A stretch of DNA of 8,617 nt from positions 1-8,617 of the forward strand of contig JBQCDV010000024.1 in assembly GCA_051960855.1 (NCBI GenBank), read 5' to 3'. This DNA comes from JBQCDV01 sp051960855 (lineage in GTDB: Bacteria; Actinomycetota; Actinomycetes; JAJZTN01). The translations under genes were made by a program, and so were the position numbers. Below are positions 1 to 5,857 of this stretch, piece by piece (the stretch's first letter is position 1; every line of letters begins with the position of its first letter). The notes under the pieces were generated by a model. That model saw nothing but the letters and a program-made list of their open reading frames with translations, was not told the origin of the DNA and ran no database searches.

Positions 1-2
1 TG

Positions 3-761
3 TGGCTGCCGGAGGGGGAGTGGGTCGACGTGCTGTCCGACCGTGTTTACGACGGCGGCCGGGAAATGGTGATGCACCGGCCGCTCGACACGCTGCCGGT
101 GCTCGCTCGGGCGGGAGCGATTGTGCCCTTGGACGCGGCGGATGTGCCCTCGGGGGAGTGCGGGAACCCCGAGTCGCTCGAGGTGCTCGTGGTGGCCGGT
201 GCCGACGGCAGCTTCGAGCTGTTGGAGGACGACGGGACAGGTGCGCGGCCGGAGGAGGCGCGGGTCGCGCGGACGCCCATCTCCTACTCACAATCGGAAG
301 GGCGGATCGTCACCGGCCCCGCCTCGGGTGCGCTCGATGCCATTCCCGAACGGCGCCAGTGGACAGTGACGCTGGTCATGGCCGCTCGTGAGGTGGCTGA
401 CGGCGTCGTCGCGACCGTCGACGGCAGGGAGGTGCCGGTGCAGGTGCAGGAGACGGACGTCCTTGGCGCGCCGTCTGAATCTCCGACCCGGGTGAGCCTG
501 ACCGTTAGTGGCGTGGCCGCCGGCGCGCGGCTCGAGCTGGTGCTGGCGCACCCGGCCGCACTGGCTCCCAACGATGTCGAAGGCCAGCTCTACCGGCTGC
601 TCGATGCCGCGCAGGTCGACTACCGGTTGAAGACGCGGATCTTTGCGATTGCGACGAGTGAGGCGCCGCTGCATGTGCGGCTGTCGCACATCCACGCGCT
701 CTCGCTGACTGAAGCCCTCGCAGAAGCCGTCGACGAGATCCTGCTTGCGCACGTTCACTGA
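3..761 (+). CDS. GH31 family glycoside hydrolase, C-terminal part (5' end outside window)
   Basis: This is the last 252 codons of a gene whose start and catalytic barrel lie upstream. The frame opens with W-L-P-E-G-E-W-V-D, then a G-G-R and P-L-D-T-L-P-V-L-A-R-A-G-A-I-V-P-L. That is the conserved entry to the proximal C-terminal beta-sandwich of family 31 alpha-glucosidases and alpha-xylosidases. About residues 55-110 contain A-D-G-S-F-E-L-L-E-D-D-G-T-G, the hallmark of the distal beta-sandwich (DUF5110-like). The last ~58 residues (from E-G-Q-L-Y-R-L-L-D) look helical and lie outside the standard fold. Family knowledge gives hydrolysis of terminal alpha-glycosidic bonds; the substrate cannot be set without the barrel. 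An internal GTG at 30 is not the true start, because the conserved residues begin before it. The stop overlaps the stop of the convergent gene. Confidence 0.88.
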   Translation, partial: WLPEGEWVDVLSDRVYDGGREMVMHRPLDTLPVLARAGAIVPLDAADVPSGECGNPESLEVLVVAGADGSFELLEDDGTGARPEEARVARTPISYSQSEGRIVTGPASGALDAIPERRQWTVTLVMAAREVADGVVATVDGREVPVQVQETDVLGAPSESPTRVSLTVSGVAAGARLELVLAHPAALAPNDVEGQLYRLLDAAQVDYRLKTRIFAIATSEAPLHVRLSHIHALSLTEALAEAVDEILLAHVH

Positions 762-967
762 CGGTCAAGGGTGAACAGCAGCCACATCACCACGCCCCAC
801 ACCAGCAGCACCGGAATGTCCCCGACGTTGAGACCGTGGTCGGCTGTGACGGTGAGGATGACGGGGCCAGCCCAGGGACCGTGTCCGGCGATGAGCAGCA
901 GCATCAGCATGGTGTGACCGGCCGCGACGGCGAGAAGCAGGCGACGTCGCTGCGGTCCCGCTCCCAT
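755..967 (-). CDS. Small two-helix membrane protein, unknown function
   Basis: A 70-residue protein starting with ATG at 967. Residues ~8-28 (R-L-L-L-A-V-A-A-G-H-T-M-L-M-L-L-L-I-A-G-H) and ~51-67 (I-P-V-L-L-V-W-G-V-V-M-W-L-L-F-T-L) are convincing membrane helices joined by a loop with P-W-A-G-P and T-A-D-H-G. The frame stays open upstream to 1273, but that part is arginine-rich, lies antisense to the neighbouring membrane gene's frame and is not protein-like, so I chose the ATG at 967. No strong Shine-Dalgarno is visible before it. It follows the 1009-1587 gene by 41 nt and is probably cotranscribed. Its stop lies inside the 3' end of the GH31 gene. I do not recognise the family. Confidence 0.68.
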   Translation of the reverse strand: MGAGPQRRRLLLAVAAGHTMLMLLLIAGHGPWAGPVILTVTADHGLNVGDIPVLLVWGVVMWLLFTLDRQ

Positions 968-1008
968 GCCGTCATCGTGACACGGAGGCGGGACCGCGAG
1001 ACTGAGGC

Positions 1009-1587
1009 TCAGGCCCCGGCGGGAACGCGTCGCGTCAGCGTCACGCCGACGAGCACGAGAAACACGGCGAACACCAGCGGGATCGGACCGATGCCGAGGA
1101 ACGACCCGACGAGCCCGAGCGGCGGCCAGATGCCCAGCATCCAGCGCGGCAGCAGGCCCACGCGCCACGAGCCAGCCGCCAGCAGGGCAAGACCGATCAT
1201 CAGACCGAAGGCGCAGAGCGGGTAGAGGGGTCCCCACATCACCTCGGTCCTCGTGAAGATCGACGCGGTGCACTGGACGAGGAGTTCAGCCATGCAGATG
1301 CTGTAGAGCCAGACGCCGGCTTTGCCCAGGCGCCCATCGGCACCGCCCTGCAACCGGTGGAAGCCAATGATGGCGAGCAGCAAGCCGAGTCCGTGGGGCA
1401 GCGCGGCAGTGGTGACGACGTAGTCGCCAACGTGCTGGAAGGTCCCGGCCTCCGTCGTGGTCCCGAACAGCAGGGTGATTCCCATCATCAGCACACCGAC
1501 GATGGCCAACGCCAGCCCGATCAGGGTGAGTCGAAGCAGACGTGCGCGGTCATCGGCGACGGTCGGTGCGAGAGTTGCGGCAGTCAT
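1009..1587 (-). CDS. Integral membrane protein with about six helices, unknown function
   Basis: 192 residues. Hydrophobic segments lie at about 20-42, 57-77, 89-110, 120-140, 148-166 and 168-185, with short charged loops (G-A-D-G-R-L-G-K; W-R-V-G-L-L-P-R-W). This predicts a polytopic inner-membrane protein. The first ~18 residues are polar, and there is no soluble domain or recognisable catalytic motif. The ATG at 1587 is supported by a ribosome binding site reading GAAAGGA seven to eight bases upstream on the minus strand. It heads a unit with the 70-aa membrane protein and is divergent from the two-component operon. That arrangement often marks a target of the adjacent regulator, which is inference. 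It resembles the many uncharacterised four-to-six-helix DUF-type membrane proteins of actinobacteria; I cannot assign one. Confidence 0.85.
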   Translation of the reverse strand: MTAATLAPTVADDRARLLRLTLIGLALAIVGVLMMGITLLFGTTTEAGTFQHVGDYVVTTAALPHGLGLLLAIIGFHRLQGGADGRLGKAGVWLYSICMAELLVQCTASIFTRTEVMWGPLYPLCAFGLMIGLALLAAGSWRVGLLPRWMLGIWPPLGLVGSFLGIGPIPLVFAVFLVLVGVTLTRRVPAGA

Positions 1588-1626
1588 CGCTGGTCCTTTC
1601 GAGATGCGTCCTGAGGTGACGCCTCG

Positions 1627-1632
1627 ACGTTA
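1627..1632 (-). promoter_or_regulatory. Candidate -10 element for the membrane-protein unit
   Basis: On the minus strand this reads TAACGT, matching the actinobacterial TAnnnT -10 consensus. It would place the transcript start near 1620 and leave a ~33-nt leader carrying the GAAAGGA ribosome binding site. No convincing -35 hexamer is visible at the expected spacing, so this is tentative. Confidence 0.25.
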
Positions 1633-1690
1633 GGAATCCGAACCAGGCGCGTCGTCCGCCGCGAAGTCGAATCTCCGTAGCCTGCGCGCA

Positions 1691-1706
1691 TCCTCCTCAA
1701 GGAGGA
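1691..1706. promoter_or_regulatory. Perfect 16-bp dyad, candidate operator between divergent units
   Basis: TCCTCCT-CA-AGGAGGA has two perfect 7-bp arms around a 2-bp centre. It sits in the 154-nt gap between the membrane-protein unit and the two-component operon. Its centre is about 43 bp upstream of the predicted kinase transcript start, close to where class II activators bind. The right arm looks like a Shine-Dalgarno, but no start codon follows at a usable distance, so a DNA-binding role is more likely. The cognate response regulator is the obvious candidate ligand; that is inference. Confidence 0.45.
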
Positions 1707-1728
1707 CGCCGACAGACACAGCGGCGCC

Positions 1729-1734
1729 TAGGCT
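1729..1734 (+). promoter_or_regulatory. -10 element TAGGCT of a leaderless kinase promoter
   Basis: TAGGCT fits TAnnnT and ends exactly 7 nt before the GTG start of the kinase. With the usual -12 to -7 placement, transcription would begin at or one base before that GTG, giving a leaderless mRNA. This explains why no Shine-Dalgarno precedes the GTG. No good -35 hexamer is seen, consistent with dependence on an activator at the adjacent dyad. Confidence 0.5.
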
Positions 1735-1741
1735 GTCCGAG

Positions 1742-3619
1742 GTGCCGGACCCGTCGAAGCCGACCAAGGCAGAGGCTCTCGTCGCCGCTGGGTTTGTGCT
1801 CGCGGCGCTCGTCGAGGCCTTTGTGCTGCATCACGGCAGCCCCGGTCTGCTGGCCTTCACGGTCGCGGGTGCGCCGCTGCTCGCCGTGCTCGCGGTGCGT
1901 CGGCTCCACCCCTTCGCCACCCTGCTCGTCATCGCCGCCTTCTCGGCGGTGGGCACCACGATCCAGTCGCTCTACTGGCGCGACTCTGGCAACGGCGGCG
2001 GTGTCTGGCTGTTCGCGCTGATGCTCGCTGCCTACTCCGTCGGCGGTTTCGGCCGGGGCCGGCGCGTCGTTCTCGGCGCCCTGCTGCCGCTGCTGACGGC
2101 CCTCGCGATCGACCTTCCGACGATGTCCGGCTGGCAGCTCGTCAGCGGCGTCGTGTTCGTGACGGCGTTCGTCGGTGCGCTGCCCACGCTGGTCGGGACG
2201 GCGGTCCGCGCGCGTCGCACTCGTCTGGCCGTGCTCGCCGAACAACGCGAACTGATCCTGCACGAGCAACAGGCGCAGCGCGAAGACGCCGTCCTCCGGG
2301 AGCGACTGCGCGCGAGCGAGCGGCTGCAACCCTCACTGCTGGCTGGACTGCGCGACCTCGCCGAGCAGGCCGAGTCAGGAGCGGACCCGGGCGGAATCGA
2401 GCACGACGCCCGCCAGCTGCTCGCCCGCACCCGCGAGGAGGTGCTCGCGCTCGCGGCGCCGTTCGGGGAGGACGAGCCCGTGGAGCCGCCGCCCGTGGAT
2501 TACCGAACGGCGTTGCGCGTGGCGGGCCAGCGCTGGACGGTGCTGGCCGCCGGTGGGCTCGCCGCCGGCCTCGCAGTTGAGTCGACCGGCACCCTGAGCC
2601 TGCGCTCGTCGGCTCCGCTGGCCGTCGTGGCGAGCCTTCTCGTCGCTGCGCCGATGGCGTTCGTGGCCTGGCGACCGCTGCCCGCTGTCGCGGTGACGTG
2701 GCTCCTCGCGGCTGGCTACTCCCGGCTGGTGGCGCCGCTCGACGGCTCGTTGAGCGGGGCCGCGCTGGCGCTACTCGCGGCGGGAGTCGTGGGAGCTCTG
2801 TGCGGGCGGCGGGAGGCCGTCGCCGGGCTGGCACTGTGCCTGGTCGGTCAGGTGATCGGCGAGGGAGTCAGGGATCCCGTGGGTGTCGGAGCGGCGATGA
2901 CCGTGAGCTGGGTCGGCGGGGTGGTGTTCAACGAGGCCACGTGCCTGGTGGAGCAGTCGCGTGCGAACAACCGATTGCTGGCCGGCCACGACGCGCTCGT
3001 GCGGAAGCGGGCAGTCATGGAGGAGCGGCTGCGGCTCGCCCGGGAGCTGCACGACCAGATCGGCCACAGTCTTACTGTCGTTGCCCTCCAGGCGGGTGCC
3101 GCCCGACGCTTGGCGGCAAGCGATCCCGACCGGGTCGCCCTGGTCATGGGCACCATCGCGTCAGCGGCACGCGAAGGGTTGACCGTCCTCGGCGACCGTC
3201 CTCTCGACGATCTCGAAGGCGCGGTCAGCGTCCTCCTTGACCGGGCGGGCGCGGCCGGCCTTGACGTCCACGCGGAGCTTCCTGCCCTGTCAGGACGTGC
3301 TCTCCAGGGCCCCGTCGAACGAGAAGCCGCCTACCGCGTCATCCAGGAGGCCCTGACGAATGTCCTGCGTCATGCCCCTGGATCAACCGTCGAGATCACC
3401 GCCGTCCAGGTGGGCACCGAAGTTGTCATCACGGTGCGGAACACCGCCGCCGACGCGGGCAGCGGTGGTGGCAGCGGCCGCGGCCTCCCTGGACTGTGCG
3501 AGCGGGTAGCGGCCTGCGAGGGCGAGCTCCGGTGGGGGCCCGTAGAGGGCGGTGGGTTCGAGGTCCAAGCCGTCCTGCCGGCTCTTGCCGAGACTGTGCT
3601 TGAGGGATCCGCCGGATGA
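1742..3619 (+). CDS. Sensor histidine kinase (HisKA_3/HATPase_c), NarL-partner type, with duplicated membrane module
   Basis: 625 residues. Two blocks of membrane helices lie at about 10-155 and 262-400. A full kinase core follows the second block. The HisKA_3 dimerisation helix runs from ~425 to 485 with H-D-Q-I-G-H, phosphoacceptor His437. The HATPase_c domain spans ~520-615 with the N-box R-E-A-A-Y-R-V-I-Q-E-A-L-T-N (Asn540) and the glycine-rich G-R-G-L-P-G-L lid. The segment after the first block (~181-238) aligns with the real dimerisation helix (E-R-L-R-A-S-E-R-L-Q-P against E-R-L-R-L-A-R-E-L-H-D). It has Gln196 and Pro197 in place of His and Asp, so it looks like a dead copy. By family, the protein autophosphorylates and passes phosphate to the response regulator encoded next. 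The ligand is unknown. The GTG start fits the leaderless promoter. Confidence 0.93.
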   Translation: MPDPSKPTKAEALVAAGFVLAALVEAFVLHHGSPGLLAFTVAGAPLLAVLAVRRLHPFATLLVIAAFSAVGTTIQSLYWRDSGNGGGVWLFALMLAAYSVGGFGRGRRVVLGALLPLLTALAIDLPTMSGWQLVSGVVFVTAFVGALPTLVGTAVRARRTRLAVLAEQRELILHEQQAQREDAVLRERLRASERLQPSLLAGLRDLAEQAESGADPGGIEHDARQLLARTREEVLALAAPFGEDEPVEPPPVDYRTALRVAGQRWTVLAAGGLAAGLAVESTGTLSLRSSAPLAVVASLLVAAPMAFVAWRPLPAVAVTWLLAAGYSRLVAPLDGSLSGAALALLAAGVVGALCGRREAVAGLALCLVGQVIGEGVRDPVGVGAAMTVSWVGGVVFNEATCLVEQSRANNRLLAGHDALVRKRAVMEERLRLARELHDQIGHSLTVVALQAGAARRLAASDPDRVALVMGTIASAAREGLTVLGDRPLDDLEGAVSVLLDRAGAAGLDVHAELPALSGRALQGPVEREAAYRVIQEALTNVLRHAPGSTVEITAVQVGTEVVITVRNTAADAGSGGGSGRGLPGLCERVAACEGELRWGPVEGGGFEVQAVLPALAETVLEGSAG

Positions 3620-4263
3620 TCCGCGTCGCGATCGCCGACGACCAGCCCCTCGTGCGCAGTGGGCTGCGGATGATCCTCGAGAGCGAGCCCGACCTCGAGG
3701 TCGTCGCCGAGGCCTCCCACGGGCAGGAGGCCGTCGCCGTCGTGATCGAGCAGCGGCCCGACGTGCTGCTGCTCGACGTCCAGATGCCGGGTGTCGACGG
3801 CCTCGCAGCGATGGAGCAGCTGACCGCGCTCGACACGGACACCCGCGTGCTGATGCTGACGACCTTCGACCTGGACGAGTACGTGTATCGCGCGATGCGT
3901 GCCGGTGCGGCCGGCTTCCTGCTGAAGGACATGGCGGGGGAGGACATCGTCGCCGCGGTCCGTCAGGCCGCGCGTGGTGCAGATGCGTTGCTTGCTCCGG
4001 CTCTCACCCGCCGGCTGGTGGACCGCTTTGCGCGGGACCGCTCACCGTCACCGCCAGCGGCGCTGGATCGGCTGACGTCCCGCGAGCTCGAGGTCCTGCG
4101 GCTGATCGCTCAAGGGCTATCCAACGCCGAGATAGCCGCCGAGCTCTACATCGGCGAGACCACCGTGAAGACGCACGTCGCACGGGTGCTGATGAAGCTC
4201 GGGCTGCGCGACCGGGTGCAAGCCGTCGTCGTGGCCTACGAGTCGGGCGTGGTCGGCGGCTGA
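3616..4263 (+). CDS. NarL/LuxR-family response regulator
   Basis: 215 residues. The receiver domain covers ~1-120: acidic pair Asp8/Asp9, phosphoacceptor Asp54 in L-L-L-D-V-Q-M-P-G, switch Thr82/Thr83 and Lys104 in F-L-L-K-D. After a ~30-residue linker comes a GerE/LuxR helix-turn-helix at ~152-208, with L-T-S-R-E-L-E-V-L-R-L-I-A-Q-G-L-S-N-A-E-I-A and the recognition segment T-V-K-T-H-V. All key phosphorylation residues are present. Its ATG overlaps the kinase stop as ATGA, implying translational coupling and one-to-one pairing with that kinase. It should bind DNA as a dimer when phosphorylated; the dyad at 1691-1706 is a candidate site. The regulated pathway cannot be read from the sequence. 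Confidence 0.95.
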   Translation: MIRVAIADDQPLVRSGLRMILESEPDLEVVAEASHGQEAVAVVIEQRPDVLLLDVQMPGVDGLAAMEQLTALDTDTRVLMLTTFDLDEYVYRAMRAGAAGFLLKDMAGEDIVAAVRQAARGADALLAPALTRRLVDRFARDRSPSPPAALDRLTSRELEVLRLIAQGLSNAEIAAELYIGETTVKTHVARVLMKLGLRDRVQAVVVAYESGVVGG

Positions 4264-4314
4264 CGCGCCTCGACTCACGCCGCTCGCGTGGACGCTGACG
4301 GCTGTGCAGCAACC

Positions 4315-4351
4315 ACCAGTGCACACGCGAGGCAGGTGAGACGGCACTGGT
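4315..4351 (+). terminator. Hairpin downstream of the two-component operon, possible terminator
   Basis: ACCAGTGC at 4315-4322 pairs perfectly with GCACTGGT at 4344-4351 across a 21-nt loop, 51 nt after the response-regulator stop. The following sequence (cgctcttcg) has only a weak T content, so it would be a non-canonical actinobacterial terminator at best. Confidence 0.35.
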
Positions 4352-4378
4352 CGCTCTTCGTAGCCGACGTGGGGCTAA

Positions 4379-4428
4379 CCGAGATCGCGCGCGCGCTGCA
4401 CGCGACGAGAGGCCGCCACCGATCTCGG
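4379..4428. repeat. Perfect 9-bp inverted repeat, 32-nt spacer
   Basis: CCGAGATCG at 4379-4387 and CGATCTCGG at 4420-4428 are exact reverse complements. The spacer includes a short CG-alternating run. It could be a long-loop RNA hairpin or a pair of half-sites; the role is unknown. Confidence 0.4.
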
Positions 4429-4525
4429 CGTCCTGGCTCGGCACATCCGCGCGGCTACCGGCGCTCACGCTGAGCAACCAGGTCGCACCGCCACACGTCG
4501 ATCTGACGCGAAAGGCGGCGACAGT

Positions 4526-4551
4526 CTGGCAACAAATGTGCCTATTGCCAG
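4526..4551. promoter_or_regulatory. Operator-like inverted repeat at the ScyD-like gene promoter
   Basis: CTGGCAA at 4526-4532 and TTGCCAG at 4545-4551 are perfect 7-bp arms separated by 12 bp, so their centres lie about two helical turns (19 bp) apart. The right arm contains the predicted -35 hexamer (TTGCCA, 4545-4550). A bound dimer would therefore touch the polymerase site, which suggests repression. Confidence 0.42.
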
Positions 4552-4571
4552 CGCTCCCGTCGCCATACGTT
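4545..4571 (+). promoter_or_regulatory. Candidate promoter of the ScyD-like gene
   Basis: The -35 is TTGCCA (4545-4550) and the -10 is TACGTT (4566-4571), separated by a short 15-bp spacer. The predicted start is near 4578, leaving a ~44-nt leader with AGGAGG. The same -35 hexamer is used in the predicted stress-protein promoter at 6633. Confidence 0.35.
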
Positions 4572-4621
4572 GCCCGCGCCCGGCTCGTCGCACCGTGCGG
4601 CCAGCGGGACAGGAGGCTCTC

Positions 4622-5785
4622 ATGCGACGTCTCAGCATCCCCCTCGCGGCCGCGGCTCTCGTGCCGGCGATGACCGCAACCCTCGCCCTCACGCCCGCCT
4701 CAGCCGCGACCCGGACGGACGCCGCGACGGCGCCGTTCACGGTGGTCGCTACCGGCCTGGACAACCCTCGCGAGCTCTCAGCCGGTGCCCACGGCTCGCT
4801 GCTCGTGGCCGAAGCGGGCAACGCGACCATGGGCAGCTCTGGAGTGGCCCGCGTCAAGAACGTTGACGAATTGCAGGCCCCCGGTCATGTCTCGACGCTC
4901 GCCACCGGGTTCCTGTCCATCGGTGACCCGGACACGGGCACCTTCGCCGTCGGACTCGACGGCGTCTCCCAGCGGCTCACCAAGCACCACTCCGGCACGA
5001 TCTACGCCGTGACGGCTGCAGCACCGACGTGCCAGCTGGCGCAGGTACCCTCGACCGCGGCGAAGCAGGCCGGCAAGCTTTACGCCATCGACAGCTGGGG
5101 CCACTCCCGGGTCGTCGCCGACATCGCCGCCTACGAGGCGAAACACAATCCGGACCATGGCACTGTCGACGAGCCCAATGACTGCCAGGGGACGATCGGC
5201 AAGGACCCGGACCTCAACTCCAACCCCTACGCCGTCCTCGCGCTGAAGAACCGCGTGCTCATCGCCGACGCGGGCGGCAACACGATCTACGAGGAGCGCA
5301 ACGGTCACCTGCGCGTCTTCGCCGTCATCGGCCACCACGGCACGGTTGCAGGCTTCCAGACGGTTCCGACCTCCCTGGCGCAGGGACGTGACGGTTCGAT
5401 CTACGTCGGGACCCTGATGCTCGGTGCCTTCGAGAGCGGCAAGATGGGGATGGCCTCGGTCTACCACTACAGCGCTCACGGCCGCCTGCTCGGCGTGATG
5501 TCGGGCTTCGACACCATCACCGGGTTGGCCGTGTCGCACGACGGCTCGATCTTCGTCAGCCAGCTTTTCGCCAACAAGGTCGTGCAGGTGCGGTGGGGAC
5601 ACTCGACGCCGGTACGCAGCTGGGACGTCCCCTTCCCAGCAGGCCTTGCGATGGTCGACCACCAGCTCTACGTGAGCGCCTGGAGCGTGTCCGATGCTGA
5701 CGGTGCTCCGGCCAGCAGTCAGGGTCCGGCGATGGAGCCAGGCCAGGTGTGGCGCCTCAACGCAGCACACGGTGACTGCGACTGA
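4622..5785 (+). CDS. Secreted ScyD/ScyE-family beta-propeller protein
   Basis: 387 residues from ATG 4622, which has AGGAGG five bases upstream. The open frame reaches back to a GTG at 4538, but that has no ribosome binding site and would bury the signal peptide. Residues 1-29 are a classical Sec signal: M-R-R, a hydrophobic core, then cleavage near A-S-A-A. The mature part begins with F-T-V-V-A-T-G-L-D-N-P-R-E-L. It repeats propeller strand patterns such as D-G-S-I-Y-V-G-T (~258), D-G-S-I-F-V-S-Q (~307) and the family's N-S-N-P-Y-A-V-L (199-206) and I-A-D-A-G-G-N (214-220). These features mark the ScyD/ScyE-family proteins widespread in actinobacteria. The name comes from the cyanobacterial scytonemin cluster, but actinobacterial members have no proven function. 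Three cysteines lie at 137, 188 and 386. It is flanked by non-coding DNA upstream and a hairpin downstream, so it is probably monocistronic and extracellular. Confidence 0.9.
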   Translation: MRRLSIPLAAAALVPAMTATLALTPASAATRTDAATAPFTVVATGLDNPRELSAGAHGSLLVAEAGNATMGSSGVARVKNVDELQAPGHVSTLATGFLSIGDPDTGTFAVGLDGVSQRLTKHHSGTIYAVTAAAPTCQLAQVPSTAAKQAGKLYAIDSWGHSRVVADIAAYEAKHNPDHGTVDEPNDCQGTIGKDPDLNSNPYAVLALKNRVLIADAGGNTIYEERNGHLRVFAVIGHHGTVAGFQTVPTSLAQGRDGSIYVGTLMLGAFESGKMGMASVYHYSAHGRLLGVMSGFDTITGLAVSHDGSIFVSQLFANKVVQVRWGHSTPVRSWDVPFPAGLAMVDHQLYVSAWSVSDADGAPASSQGPAMEPGQVWRLNAAHGDCD

Positions 5786-5803
5786 CGATCCCCGAACGAC
5801 GCC

Positions 5804-5837
5804 GGCGTGGCCTCGCCCCCGCGGGCGGGGCCACGTC
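5804..5837. terminator. Strong hairpin, likely bidirectional terminator
   Basis: A stem with arms at 5806-5818 and 5823-5835 (CGTGGCCTCGCCC against GGGCGGGGCCACG) has 13 pairs including one G-U wobble. It can extend by two more pairs outward (5804-5805 with 5836-5837), and the loop is 4 nt. It lies between the convergent ends of the ScyD-like and pentapeptide genes. There is no T tract, as is common in actinobacteria. Confidence 0.7.
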
Positions 5838-5857
5838 CCGTGCTGCTCGCGTCGTCG

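Larger units (their letters stand above)
4264..4621. other. 358-nt intergenic region rich in inverted repeats
   Basis: No convincing complete gene is visible between the response regulator and the ScyD-like gene. It holds three perfect inverted repeats (4315-4351, 4379-4428, 4526-4551), a promoter for the downstream gene and an AGGAGG ribosome binding site at 4611-4616. Around 4350-4470 two adjacent frames give short stretches that look like a helix-turn-helix protein broken by a frameshift (L-T-E-I-A-R-A-L-H-A-T-R, then A-A-T-D-L-G-V-L-A-R-H-I-R-A-A-T-G). This is too short to call a pseudogene with confidence. Confidence 0.6.

Noticed and set aside
1700..1706. AGGAGGA as a ribosome binding site
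   Set aside because: No ATG, GTG or TTG lies 5-12 nt downstream, and the kinase GTG is 35 nt away. It is better explained as the right arm of the dyad.
2142..2834. Minus-strand open frame of 230 codons
   Set aside because: It is antisense to the histidine kinase. The translation is almost all Arg, Pro and Ala, typical of high-GC shadow frames.
4538..4621. Upstream GTG start for the ScyD-like protein
   Set aside because: It would place 28 residues before the signal peptide, has no ribosome binding site and overlaps the promoter and operator. ATG 4622 has AGGAGG at ideal spacing.
4778..5770. Long open frame (330 codons) on the minus strand
   Set aside because: It lies wholly antisense to the ScyD-like gene, whose signal peptide, family motifs and ribosome binding site are clear. 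Its translation is Arg/Val/His-rich without domain character.
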